Part shown: in pieces, positions 24,108-33,578 of the stretch
Numbering within the stretch: the first letter of the stretch is position 1
Layout: each line of letters starts with the position of its first letter
Origin: Belliella aquatica
GTDB lineage: Bacteria > Bacteroidota > Bacteroidia > Cytophagales > Cyclobacteriaceae
Length of the DNA stretch: 46,798 bases
Direction of reading: 5' to 3'
Assembly: GCF_014637795.1 (NCBI RefSeq)
Contig: NZ_BMFD01000022.1
Span: 1 to 46,798 of the forward strand
Made by a program: the position numbers and the translations under genes
The notes under the pieces: model-generated
What the model saw: only the letters and a program-made list of their open reading frames with translations
Databases searched by the model: none
Told to the model about the DNA's origin: nothing

Positions 24108-25331
24108 ATGAATGTAATACATCTACAATATGGGTCCTCGGCATCAGGTAATTATACCATCACGCTGCATGATCTCATGACAGCAAATGGTATAAATTCC
24201 TCCGTACTTTCATTGTTCAGTAACTTCACTCCTAAGGATAAAGAGATCAGATGGCTAGGGAAATTTCCTAATTACAAAGCTGGGATAGATCATAAAGTTC
24301 AAAAATTTTTGAATCGAGATAATCGGAGTGAATTGGGAGACTTTAGCTACCCGATTTTGGGGACAGATATCTCGTCACACGAATCGGTTAATAAGGCTGA
24401 TGTGATTTATGTGCATTGGGTTTTAAATGGTTTTTTGAACATCGAAAGTTTGATGAAACTGGCAAAACTAGGAAAACCTATGGTTTTTGTGTTGCACGAT
24501 ATGTGGACTTTTACAAGCGGCTGCCATTATAGTTTTGACTGTAGAAAATATACTAAAAACTGTGGGAACTGCCCGATTTTGAATAAAGATCTAGAGAAAG
24601 ATAGATCGTTCTACTTGTTTCAAGAAAAGAGAAATTTATTTAATGATTTTAAGAACATTTATTTTATTTCCCCGAGCATTTGGATGAAGAATAATGCACT
24701 GGAAGCGACATTGCTTAAGGGTAAGCTGATTCAACAAATTTACAATCCTGTTTCAGAAAGTTTCTATCCCAAAGCTGAGATTCTGGGGAAATACATCTCA
24801 AAAAGTAATGACAAGAAAATCATAGGATTTGGAGCCAATTATATAAACAGTCCTTACAAGGGGTTTAAATATATGTTGGAGGCGATAAAAATTATAGCGA
24901 AAACAGGTCATATCAATGACTATGAAATATTAGTTTTTGGAGGGAACCTTTCTGAAGAAATTATTCAGGAAATAGCATTTAAAGTAAGTTATACAAGTTT
25001 TCTGACCTCAGAGGAAGATATCTGTGAAGCATATAATTCGATGGATGTATTTGTGATTCCATCTCTAGCAGACAATTTACCAACCACAGTACTAGAAAGT
25101 TTAAAGTGCGGTGTGCCAGTTGTGGGTTTTCAAACTGGTGGAATTCCAGAGATGATCAATCACCTCGAAAATGGGTTTTTGGCAGAAAAATTCAACTCCC
25201 AAGAATTAGCTGATGGTATTGTTTATTGTCTTGAGAATGATGTGAAGGGTTATTTAACCGAAAAATTTGATTCTTCAAGCATTTTCGAAGCACATAAATC
25301 TTTTTTGAACCAAATAATTGAATTGGTATGA
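24108..25331 (+). CDS. glycosyltransferase, GT4 type
   Basis: A 407-residue enzyme from the ATG at 24108, just after the flippase gene; an upstream TTG at 24084 would overlap that gene and is less likely. The first domain carries VLHDMWTFTSGCHYS followed by three more cysteines (Cys139, 145, 152, 155), a pattern seen in a subgroup of GT4 enzymes and possibly a metal site. The second domain has the donor-binding stretch PSLADNLPTTVLES (with the conserved late Glu) and GVPVVGFQTGGIPEMI. Donor and acceptor are not predictable. Its end overlaps the polymerase gene by 4 bases (ATGA). Confidence 0.88.
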   Translation: MNVIHLQYGSSASGNYTITLHDLMTANGINSSVLSLFSNFTPKDKEIRWLGKFPNYKAGIDHKVQKFLNRDNRSELGDFSYPILGTDISSHESVNKADVIYVHWVLNGFLNIESLMKLAKLGKPMVFVLHDMWTFTSGCHYSFDCRKYTKNCGNCPILNKDLEKDRSFYLFQEKRNLFNDFKNIYFISPSIWMKNNALEATLLKGKLIQQIYNPVSESFYPKAEILGKYISKSNDKKIIGFGANYINSPYKGFKYMLEAIKIIAKTGHINDYEILVFGGNLSEEIIQEIAFKVSYTSFLTSEEDICEAYNSMDVFVIPSLADNLPTTVLESLKCGVPVVGFQTGGIPEMINHLENGFLAEKFNSQELADGIVYCLENDVKGYLTEKFDSSSIFEAHKSFLNQIIELV

Positions 25332-26593
25332 TGCCTTCAATCCTTTCTGAAAAAAGAAAAACTAGGTTTTTGCAACAACTGACGTTGTCTGAGACAAGAT
25401 TGGTCAATCTGTTTTTTCTAGGTTTTATCCTCTACTGTCTAGGCTTTTCATTGGCTTCATCAGGTGTAATGAATTATATTCTTTGTAGTTCGATTCAAAT
25501 CGTAGGAGTACTTCTTTTTCTACCATCAGCTATCTTATTGGCAGACCTTCGCATTGAGAATATCTATTTAAGGAGTATTTATTATCTATATATTCTCTTT
25601 TTGGTTTACGTGATTTCGAGGGGCATGACTTTTCAATACTACACACTTCGTGATCTTTTGATTGATGGATGGTTTGGCCTATTCATTTATTTGTCGCCAA
25701 TAGTTTGTCTTTTTCCGATGAAGCTAGGTCTATTCAAAAAGATGATCGACTCTGTCAAGATATTCTCGATATTGTTGGTGATCTTTTTTGTGATATTCTC
25801 TCCATTTCTTATTGTCAGAGGAGGAAATGAAGCCATTGTGATGACTGAAGTTTTCTCGAGGACTTTGGGGCTTGTATCGGGGTTTGTTCTGATTACTTTT
25901 CCTTACCATTCTTGGAAATCAAACATCCTTTCCTTGACAGTTATACTTGGCATTTTGTTGATGGCAACTTATCAAGGAAGAAGAGGATTGATGCTCTATT
26001 GTGCTTTGATTTTGCTTATTGCTGGATTTGTCTACTTGGCGAGAGGTGAAAATCGCATGCTTATGATTGTGATTTTTTTAATGCTACTCTCCACAGCGCT
26101 TCTTGTAGGGGCTGAAGTACTAAATAAGTCCAGTCTCTTTTCTACTGTGATGGATCGTGGAATGGAAGACACGAGATCTAAGGTCTCAGATTGCTTTTAC
26201 GAAGACATGAGTACCAGAGATTGGTTGATCGGAAAGGGTCTTTTGGGACAATATTTCTGTCCAGGTGTAGATTGGGATGAGAATGCACTTTACCGAAAAG
26301 TGATTGAAACAGGGTTTCTCCAAATCATTCTTAAAGGAGGGGTTGTGAGTTTGGGTTTGCTCTTACTGATCATGATTCCTGCTTCGATTTTGGGCATTTT
26401 CTTCTCAAAAAATTTAATAACGAAAGCTTTTGGCCTTTGGATTTTCATAGGCTTGGTAAATATGTATCCATCCTCAGTGGACACGTTTACCTTGAATTAT
26501 CTGATGATGTGGATTGGTGTAGGAATTTGCTATTCAAAAGAAATCAGAAACCTCAATGACGCTACAATCATGCAATATCTAAAAAAGCTTTAA
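25328..26593 (+). CDS. Wzy-like O-antigen/EPS polymerase
   Basis: A 421-residue hydrophobic protein with about 10-12 predicted transmembrane helices and a large loop near residues 270-320 containing RDWLIGKGLLGQYFCPGVDWDENALY. This layout is typical of Wzy/O-antigen ligase-family proteins, in which the loop is catalytic. Position between glycosyltransferase genes and after a flippase gene supports a polymerase and not a ligase. Sequence similarity among these proteins is always low, so the assignment rests on topology and context. Confidence 0.8.
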   Translation: MMPSILSEKRKTRFLQQLTLSETRLVNLFFLGFILYCLGFSLASSGVMNYILCSSIQIVGVLLFLPSAILLADLRIENIYLRSIYYLYILFLVYVISRGMTFQYYTLRDLLIDGWFGLFIYLSPIVCLFPMKLGLFKKMIDSVKIFSILLVIFFVIFSPFLIVRGGNEAIVMTEVFSRTLGLVSGFVLITFPYHSWKSNILSLTVILGILLMATYQGRRGLMLYCALILLIAGFVYLARGENRMLMIVIFLMLLSTALLVGAEVLNKSSLFSTVMDRGMEDTRSKVSDCFYEDMSTRDWLIGKGLLGQYFCPGVDWDENALYRKVIETGFLQIILKGGVVSLGLLLLIMIPASILGIFFSKNLITKAFGLWIFIGLVNMYPSSVDTFTLNYLMMWIGVGICYSKEIRNLNDATIMQYLKKL

Positions 26594-27925
26594 ATGGACA
26601 AATCTGTAAAAATACTGATTTTGAATCAGCCGTTTGATAATCAAACTGGTGGTGGAATTACACTTTCAAATTTATTTGAAGGAATTAATCCTGATCAGAT
26701 TGCCATTGTTTGTGCTGCTCAGCTTGTCAATACCCATACTAATTTCGAAAAGAGCAATCATTATTATCAGCTTGGCTCTTTGGAGCAGCATTGGAGATTT
26801 CCATTTAGCCAAATGAGTTCAAAAAACTTCTCTGGAAGCATTGGCAAAAATCAAGAAGAGTCCAAAACCCTAGGATCAACTTTGAAAAAAAAATCTTTGA
26901 AGGGTAAAATCGTCAATGAGATGGTTTTTCCAATGGTCAAGTATCTTGGTGTCTATCAAGCTTCCTATTCCTTGGAACCTTCTGAACAACTTTTGGCATG
27001 GATCGAAAATTTTAATCCGACGGTCATTTATGCTCAGGCGCACAATATACAGCAAGTTAGATTTTGTCAGCAGATTTTAGATGCGATAGACATTCCATTC
27101 ATCTTTCACATGATGGATGATTGGGTTTCATTGGCTAGTCAGTCGAAATTTTCCAAATTGATTTGGAAAAAAACAACAGAGGATGAATTTGAAAAACTAC
27201 TTCTAAGTAGTGACAAAGTCTTAACGATTAGTGATTATATGGCTGAAGAATATCAGTCTAGATATGGAATAAATTCGGAGGTCTTTCATAATCCTGTTGA
27301 TGAAGAGTTCTGGACAAGACATCAAAAAGCTGATTTAACTCTTAGCACTCACCCTACCATCCTTTATGCTGGGAGAGTAGGGCTAGGGATTGATTCTTCC
27401 TTGATATTGATGGCTAAAGCTGTTGCTAAGTTGAATCAAAAACTTACTATCAAAGTAAATTTTGTGGTTCAGACAGAAAATCAGCCAGATTGGATTCAAA
27501 AATATGAAAATGTCTCTTATCGTGAATTGGCTCCTTATGGTGATTTACCCTATATTTTTGCCAATGCAGATTTGCTGTTTCTTCCCTACGATTTTTCGGA
27601 AGAATCAATAGAATTCATCAAGTTCTCTATGCCTACGAAGGCATCTGAATATATGATTTGCGGTACGCCAATATTAATCTTAGCACCAAATGATACTGCC
27701 ATTGTCAAAAACGCTTTGAAGTTGGGCTGGGCGTCAGTTTTAACTGAAAATAGTCTTGAAAAACTCACAGAATCATTGAGTTCACTTCTTTTTGATCCTA
27801 CCTCAAGGTTACGAGTTTCTGAATCGGGAAGAAATGTGGCTACAAATTATCACACAAAAACTATGGTTCAGAAAAGGTTCTTCAAAATTTTGAATGATTG
27901 CTCAACCAAGAAAGACCATGGATAG
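26594..27925 (+). CDS. glycosyltransferase (GT4-like)
   Basis: A 443-residue two-domain glycosyltransferase. The N-terminal domain starts KILILNQPFDNQTGGGITLSN; the C-terminal domain has TILYAGRVGLGID and FSMPTKASEYMICGTPILILAPND, the region that holds the nucleotide-sugar donor. The usual E-x7-E pair is present only in a loose form. It overlaps the next gene by 8 bases and directly follows the polymerase gene. Specificity unknown. Confidence 0.85.
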   Translation: MDKSVKILILNQPFDNQTGGGITLSNLFEGINPDQIAIVCAAQLVNTHTNFEKSNHYYQLGSLEQHWRFPFSQMSSKNFSGSIGKNQEESKTLGSTLKKKSLKGKIVNEMVFPMVKYLGVYQASYSLEPSEQLLAWIENFNPTVIYAQAHNIQQVRFCQQILDAIDIPFIFHMMDDWVSLASQSKFSKLIWKKTTEDEFEKLLLSSDKVLTISDYMAEEYQSRYGINSEVFHNPVDEEFWTRHQKADLTLSTHPTILYAGRVGLGIDSSLILMAKAVAKLNQKLTIKVNFVVQTENQPDWIQKYENVSYRELAPYGDLPYIFANADLLFLPYDFSEESIEFIKFSMPTKASEYMICGTPILILAPNDTAIVKNALKLGWASVLTENSLEKLTESLSSLLFDPTSRLRVSESGRNVATNYHTKTMVQKRFFKILNDCSTKKDHG

Positions 27926-28943
27926 GCTGTTCTTTTATCCGAAAGTAGATTTCACCCAGGTAGAATCTCCGAATCCATACATCGTCAACATGGAAGGGGC
28001 ATTATCCGCCCATTTCAAAATTGTGAACAAGAAGGAAAATAGAGGTGGAGTTTTGGAGTTTTTTGAAAATCTCTTCAGGACTGATATCTATTTCTTCAAT
28101 TGGGTTGAGAATCTCCCAATTTATCGTTTTGGAAAACTTCAAGTTATGTTTTTCATCTTGTTTACCTGGCTTGCAAAGCTGATGAATAAGAAGATGATTT
28201 GGGTTCTTCATAATAAATACTCCCATTCGACGGACAAAAATTTCTGGACAGATTGGATGTATAAAGTATTGATTAAATCATCTGATTTGATCATCACGCA
28301 TTCAAGTGAAGGAATCGACTTTGTTGCAAATGTCTCTAAAGGAATGGAGGGAAAAGTCCATTATCTTCCTCATCCTGCACGTCCGAGAATTGCGTCTGTC
28401 AAGAGTTCAATCAAAGAATATGATCTGCTCATTTGGGGTGCTTTGCATCCTTATAAAGGTGTCGCGGACTTTCTTGAATTTATCAATAAAAACTTGGTTC
28501 AGGAGGATAAAATAACTGTCCTGATTATCGGTAAATGCTTTGACCAAGACTACTTAATCAGACTGAATAAGAGTCTGAATGAAAAAATCACACACATCAA
28601 TGAATTTCGAACGCTAGAAGAAATTTCTTCCTTTGCTCAGAAGTCGAAATATGTATTTTTTCCGTACAACTCCCCCTCACTTTTGAGTTCAGGCACATTG
28701 ATGGATTCTATGCGAATGGACGCAAGGATACTCGGGCCAAATATAGGATCGTTCAAAGACCTTTCTTATATGGGTGTGATAGAAAATTATAGTGAATTTG
28801 AAGATATCCAACAGATAATAACAGCTTATCAGGATTTGAGAAAGAGTGAAATAGCACAATTAAGAGTGTTTTTTAGAGAGAATTCTTGGAAAAATTTTGC
28901 TACAAACTTGAATGTAATCTACAGGGGATTGAGAAATAATTGA
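27918..28943 (+). CDS. glycosyltransferase
   Basis: A 341-residue protein from the ATG at 27918. The open frame is longer by 8 codons, but the later ATG gives a normal start (MDRLFFYPKVDF). The first half has a hydrophobic stretch (FFILFTWLAKLMNKKMIWVLHN) that may sit on the membrane; the second has LLIWGALHPYKGVADFLEF and YVFFPYNSPSLLSSGTLMDSM. This fits a GT4-like enzyme of the kind that modifies lipid-linked glycans. Donor unknown. Confidence 0.8.
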   Translation: MDRLFFYPKVDFTQVESPNPYIVNMEGALSAHFKIVNKKENRGGVLEFFENLFRTDIYFFNWVENLPIYRFGKLQVMFFILFTWLAKLMNKKMIWVLHNKYSHSTDKNFWTDWMYKVLIKSSDLIITHSSEGIDFVANVSKGMEGKVHYLPHPARPRIASVKSSIKEYDLLIWGALHPYKGVADFLEFINKNLVQEDKITVLIIGKCFDQDYLIRLNKSLNEKITHINEFRTLEEISSFAQKSKYVFFPYNSPSLLSSGTLMDSMRMDARILGPNIGSFKDLSYMGVIENYSEFEDIQQIITAYQDLRKSEIAQLRVFFRENSWKNFATNLNVIYRGLRNN

Positions 28944-28967
28944 TTTTTAATTTAAAAATTTAGTGCT

Positions 28968-30866
28968 ATGTGCGGTATAAATGGATTTATTGTTTTAGAG
29001 GATGATTTACCTGATGAAAAGAAATTGGATCTCAGGGTAGATCTTAGGGAAATGAATGCCCTGATAGCTCATAGAGGGCCTGACTCAGACGGCTTTTTTA
29101 TCAAAGACCATGTTGGGCTTGGGTTTAGGAGATTAAGTATTATCGATCTTTCTATTGAAGCAGATCAGCCTATGGTCAATAATGACTTAGGTTTGGCTAT
29201 TATTTTTAATGGAGAAATTTATAATTATTTAGAGATAAAGGAAGCACTCTTACAAAAAGGGTATAGTTTCAAAACAGAATCAGATACAGAAGTAATTCTC
29301 AATGCCTACAAGGCTTATGGTGCTGAATGCGTCAAACACTTTAATGGAATGTGGGCTTTCGTCATTTATGATTTTCATTCCAAAAAGATATTTTGTTCAA
29401 GGGACCGATTTGGTGTAAAGCCTTTCTATTACTGTATCCAAGATGATGTTTTATTTTTTTCAAGTGAACTCAAGGCTCTTCATGCTGTCTGCAATCTGAA
29501 AAATGCAAATCATGCAAAAGTGTATGAATACTTGGCTTATGGATATCGAGTAAATGATGGAGAAACCTTTTTTGAAAATTGTTTTGAATTGCTTCCCGGG
29601 AATAACCTGATTGTGCTTAATGGAAAAATAGACATTCAGAGATACTGGGAACTAAGAGAGAATCAATATCAGCATAACCCAAATATCACCTTAGAGCAAG
29701 AATATTCAGCACTGTTTGAAGATGCTGTAAAAATCCGTTTTAGGAGTGATGTTCCGGTGGGTATTCTTCTTAGTGGAGGACTTGATTCAACAGCGATCAC
29801 AAAGGTGACAGATCGCTTGATTGGTTCAGGCGCTTTAGATCAAAAAGTAACTCAAGCCTATATCGCCTCATTTCCAAATTTTGAAGATGACGAAACGACG
29901 ATTGCCAAAGAATTTATCAAAACCTGTGACCATATTCAATTGAAAGAGATGATGATTGAGAAAAAAGAATTGGTAGTAGATTTTGAAAAAAAGCTGGCTG
30001 AACTTGATCATCCGCTGGGTTCATTTGCCTCTTTGGCACATAATAATATCATGAATATGTGTAAAAAGGAGGGGGTCAAAGTTGTCTTAAACGGTCAAGG
30101 GAGCGATGAAGCTTATGCAGGGTACATTCAATATATCTCTGGTATATTCTTAATATCCGTTTTGATGAACAGTCCCAAAGCTTTTCTGAAAGAATATCGC
30201 GCCTTGAGAGATGTCAATGGCTATTCGAGAGGATTTCTCTTTTCGCAGATGTTTAAAGCGCTTATCAATCAGTCCAGGGCTTCATTTTTAAGAGCAAAAT
30301 ATCAGGAGAAATCCATAGAAGTATTAGATAGAGGTTTTGTAAAAATCAATAAAAAGCATTTTAAGAATTCATATAGCTTCTCTTTGAAAGAAGACAGCTT
30401 CAATAAATACTTACTTCATCAGATCAATCATCAAGGAATCAACACCATTCTGCATTATGAAGATATTTCTTCAATGAATAAATCCATTGAAATTAGGTCC
30501 CCATTTATGGATTATCGGTTGATGGAATTCGCTTTCTCAATTCCCTCAGCATATAAGTTTTCGGAAGGTGTCACCAAGGTAATCCAGAGAAATACGATCG
30601 GCAAGGATTTGCCAAAATCGATCACTGAGAATCGCAAAAAGATTGGATTTAAAACTCCTTTTTTAGATTACTTAAAAAGTGATGAAGGGTTTAGAAAAAT
30701 GATTTTTGAGATTTTGGATAGAGAGAGTTTTACGAGGAGGAAAATATGGCATGCCGCTGAAATAAGACAGCGCTTCGAGGATGTAGGGAAAAACAAGGAA
30801 TTCCCCTACTGGAGGATTATTAATCTAGAAATCTGGGCAAGCGCCTATGGAATTCAAAATCTATAA
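28968..30866 (+). CDS. AsnB-type glutamine-dependent amidotransferase
   Basis: A 632-residue class II glutamine amidotransferase with an asparagine synthetase domain. The nucleophile is Cys2 (MCGINGF), exposed after Met removal, and NGEIYNY and HRGPDSDG fit the glutaminase site. The PP-loop SGGLDS (269-274) binds ATP. In a polysaccharide locus such proteins amidate the carboxyl group of a uronic acid (as proposed for WbpS), so true asparagine synthesis is less likely. This is an inference from context. It lies between glycosyltransferase genes, 24 bases after one and 11 bases before the next. Confidence 0.9.
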   Translation: MCGINGFIVLEDDLPDEKKLDLRVDLREMNALIAHRGPDSDGFFIKDHVGLGFRRLSIIDLSIEADQPMVNNDLGLAIIFNGEIYNYLEIKEALLQKGYSFKTESDTEVILNAYKAYGAECVKHFNGMWAFVIYDFHSKKIFCSRDRFGVKPFYYCIQDDVLFFSSELKALHAVCNLKNANHAKVYEYLAYGYRVNDGETFFENCFELLPGNNLIVLNGKIDIQRYWELRENQYQHNPNITLEQEYSALFEDAVKIRFRSDVPVGILLSGGLDSTAITKVTDRLIGSGALDQKVTQAYIASFPNFEDDETTIAKEFIKTCDHIQLKEMMIEKKELVVDFEKKLAELDHPLGSFASLAHNNIMNMCKKEGVKVVLNGQGSDEAYAGYIQYISGIFLISVLMNSPKAFLKEYRALRDVNGYSRGFLFSQMFKALINQSRASFLRAKYQEKSIEVLDRGFVKINKKHFKNSYSFSLKEDSFNKYLLHQINHQGINTILHYEDISSMNKSIEIRSPFMDYRLMEFAFSIPSAYKFSEGVTKVIQRNTIGKDLPKSITENRKKIGFKTPFLDYLKSDEGFRKMIFEILDRESFTRRKIWHAAEIRQRFEDVGKNKEFPYWRIINLEIWASAYGIQNL

Positions 30867-30877
30867 ATCAGGTAAAC

Positions 30878-32002
30878 ATGAAAAAGGTAACAATTATATA
30901 CAGAACAATTCCGCAATATAGAGTTGAGTTCTATAATCAACTTCGGGTGTTTCTACTCGATCATGGAATTCAACTTCAATTGATTTATGGAAATAATGGG
31001 TTTAGTGGTAGAAATGATTCTGTTGAACTCGACTGGGCAATTTTTGTAAAAAACAGAACTTTTAATCTTGGGAGTTTTGTGCTGATTTGGCAACCCTGTC
31101 TCAATCTGATTAAAGATTCTGACTTGGTGATTGTAGAGCAAGCTAATATGTTGCTGATCAACTACCTTTTGATTTTAAGAAGAAAGTTCTTTAAGAAGAA
31201 ATTTGCCTTTTGGGGACATGGATTGAATCTACAAGCGCCTAAGGACAATTTATTCAACCAATTCAAAATGACTTATATCAACCAATCTTCTTGGTGGTTT
31301 CCATATACAGAAGGGGTAAAGCATTTTTTGATTGAAAAAGGAGTGAGTTCAGATAAAATCACGGTTGTGCAAAATGCGATAGATACAAAAACATTGAGAA
31401 CTCAATATCTCTCATTTTCTAATGAGGAAATAGAGCAGTGTAAAATTGAACTTGGAATCAAAGCAGATGAAAAAGTTCTGATTTATTGTGGAGCCTTGTC
31501 CAAGGAGAAGAATCTTACATTTTTACTAGAATCAGCGACAAGACTGAAAAAGTTAACATGCATTGGATTTAAGTTGATCATTTTGGGCAATGGACCCGAG
31601 CGAAAAGCAGTGGAGAATTTTGCTCAAAACTCCAATCATATCATTTATATCGGACCAAAATATGGTCTTGAGAAAGCAAAGTATTTTAGGTTAGCAGACA
31701 TTTTTGTTTTGCCTGGGGCGATGGGATTAGCTGTTTTGGATGCATTTGCCTACGAAACACCCATAGTTACCATAGAATATCCATTTCATGGTCCCGAAAT
31801 AGAATATGTAAGGAATAATGAAAATGGAATCATTGCAAAAAATGACATGAATGACTTCAATGCTAAAGTGATTGAATTGATGAATGATCAAATATTGTGT
31901 GATTCATTCATAGCTCTTGGTCTTGAAGACTTGAAAACGCTCAATACTGAAACGATGGTGAGCAATTTTGGAAATGGGATAATTAATTGTCTCGAAGCTT
32001 GA
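30878..32002 (+). CDS. glycosyltransferase, GT4 type
   Basis: A 374-residue GT4-like enzyme. The N-terminus (KVTIIYRTIPQYRVEFYNQL) is typical of a subgroup in O-antigen clusters; the second domain has VLIYCGALSKEKNLTFLLE, then FKLIILGNGPERK, and ADIFVLPGAMGLAVLDAFAYETPIV. The last part carries the donor-phosphate-binding Gly/Ala-rich loop, but the usual Glu is replaced by Asp/Ala, so activity needs to be shown. Specificity unknown. Confidence 0.88.
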   Translation: MKKVTIIYRTIPQYRVEFYNQLRVFLLDHGIQLQLIYGNNGFSGRNDSVELDWAIFVKNRTFNLGSFVLIWQPCLNLIKDSDLVIVEQANMLLINYLLILRRKFFKKKFAFWGHGLNLQAPKDNLFNQFKMTYINQSSWWFPYTEGVKHFLIEKGVSSDKITVVQNAIDTKTLRTQYLSFSNEEIEQCKIELGIKADEKVLIYCGALSKEKNLTFLLESATRLKKLTCIGFKLIILGNGPERKAVENFAQNSNHIIYIGPKYGLEKAKYFRLADIFVLPGAMGLAVLDAFAYETPIVTIEYPFHGPEIEYVRNNENGIIAKNDMNDFNAKVIELMNDQILCDSFIALGLEDLKTLNTETMVSNFGNGIINCLEA

Positions 32003-32020
32003 TCTTAAAACCCCAGTAAC

Positions 32021-33103
32021 ATGAAAAAGATATTATTAATTAACTCTTACTCTTTTGATAAAATTTATCAAGATTGGGTAGATGGAAAAAGTCCAGGACA
32101 TTTTTTATTTGGAAAAATAGATCTTGAGAAGTTGGAGGGCTTTCAAGTGGACATTCTTCCATTTGAGAAATATCCAATTTTAAATAGAATTGGAAAATTT
32201 ATAGGGATTAACTTTCTAGATCAACAATTGAGAGTGTTTTTTCTAAGGAAAAAGTACGATATCATTTACGCACCTTTTCCTTTGAGTAATACAAGACTTT
32301 TGAGTGTGCTCAAATTTTTGGGTTTGTTGAAAAAGCCAATTGTTGCCTTAGGGCATCAAAACCTATACACGCCGCCAGTAAATGGGCACAAGCATGGGTT
32401 TAAAAAAAGTCTTCTTCTTCAATACGACAAAATTGGTTTTCTGAGTAATGAATTACTCAAAAAGACCAGCATTGACTTGGGTGTGGAAGATGACATTGTA
32501 AATAGTCAATTCACACACTTAAATTGGGGCGCAGAAAGTAATTTTTATACAGGACGAGATGAATTTGTTCGATCTGAAGATTCCAACTTTGCCATATGTG
32601 CGGGAGCTACAGATAGAGATTTTGATTTGGTAATCGAGGCTTTTAGAGAAATTGATTTTCCATTAGAAATATATTGTACACCTCAAACTAGGCCCAAAGT
32701 GAAGAGTCTACCAGCTCATATTACGATTAACTCCGATTTTATTCCGTACGTGGATCTTTTAGAAAGATACAGACAAGCTAGATTGATTTTAATTCCCATC
32801 AAAAAAGAAACAGCAAATTCCGGAAGAACATTGGGTTTAACTGTTCTCCTTGATGCCATGGCAATTGGGAAGCCTGTTGTTATGACAGAGAATATGTACG
32901 TAGATATAAATCCAACTGAGGAAGGGTTCGGAATTACAATTCAAAGTCATCAGGTAGAAGTTTGGAGGTCAGAAATATTGGGTCTAATCCATGATCACAA
33001 CCAACTAAATGAAATGAGTAGGAAGGCAAAAGTTTTATTTGTTGAAAAATATAACTCAAAATTGTTTGGCGATGAGCTAGCCATATTATTTAATTCACTT
33101 TAA
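32021..33103 (+). CDS. glycosyltransferase
   Basis: A 360-residue protein. It starts KKILLINSYSFDKIYQDWVDG and has a second domain with AICAGATDRDFDLVIEAF and LGLTVLLDAMAIGKPVVMTEN, the donor-binding region of GT4-like enzymes. It is the last gene of the first polysaccharide operon, 18 bases after the previous stop. A 475-bp gap follows. The donor cannot be predicted. Confidence 0.82.
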   Translation: MKKILLINSYSFDKIYQDWVDGKSPGHFLFGKIDLEKLEGFQVDILPFEKYPILNRIGKFIGINFLDQQLRVFFLRKKYDIIYAPFPLSNTRLLSVLKFLGLLKKPIVALGHQNLYTPPVNGHKHGFKKSLLLQYDKIGFLSNELLKKTSIDLGVEDDIVNSQFTHLNWGAESNFYTGRDEFVRSEDSNFAICAGATDRDFDLVIEAFREIDFPLEIYCTPQTRPKVKSLPAHITINSDFIPYVDLLERYRQARLILIPIKKETANSGRTLGLTVLLDAMAIGKPVVMTENMYVDINPTEEGFGITIQSHQVEVWRSEILGLIHDHNQLNEMSRKAKVLFVEKYNSKLFGDELAILFNSL

Positions 33104-33213
33104 TGGTTGATGTAATTTTTTTTGAAGGGAAGTTTAAATTTTGGTTAGTGATATTAACCTATTAGATTTTTAATCAGATTTTAATTTTTTAGGATCTTTC
33201 TCTCTTACGGGTA

Positions 33214-33230
33214 AATTCACAGAGTGAATT
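33214..33230. promoter_or_regulatory. 17-bp dyad AATTCAC-AGA-GTGAATT
   Basis: Perfect 7-bp arms with a 3-base spacer, over 340 bases before the next start codon. There is no T-run, so it is a possible operator rather than a terminator. Confidence 0.35.
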
Positions 33231-33509
33231 ATTTCTAAAATTGAATAGAGAATGTATGGAAAATTATGTTTTCAACAGATCTTAGTCATTATTTTTTTGA
33301 TTGAATTTTGCCTTTTTTCATATTTTATTCTCTTACATGTTATTGGCATAATTTACTTCTGCGAATTAGTTAATTCACCCTGAAAAGGCGTATGGGCAGA
33401 TGGCTTTTTCCTAAATTTATTGAATAATTTTTTTTTACGTATTTCAGGCTTTTTAAAATTCTATTTTGACGCATAAAAATCATTTCAAAACAAATAAAAT
33501 GCATTTTAA

Positions 33510-33525
33510 ATACAAAAAATTGCTT
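33510..33525. promoter_or_regulatory. weak copy of the 16-bp motif
   Basis: ATACAAAAAATTGCTT matches 12 of 16 bases of the palindrome at 19503, and lies 53 bases before the start codon at 33579. Confidence 0.3.
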
Positions 33526-33578
33526 TTTAATAAATTTTTATCCCTATCTTCATTAAAGATTATTTAAACTTAAAAGAT

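Larger units (their letters stand above)
33104..33578. other. AT-rich operon boundary between glycosyltransferase and GDP-fucose units
   Basis: No ORF is credible here. It holds the dyad AATTCACAGAGTGAATT (33214-33230), a small hairpin-like GGTTA/TAACC around 33150, GAATT-AGTT-AATTC near 33365, and a weak copy of the 16-bp motif at 33510-33525. No strong terminator is seen after the glycosyltransferase gene. Confidence 0.5.
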
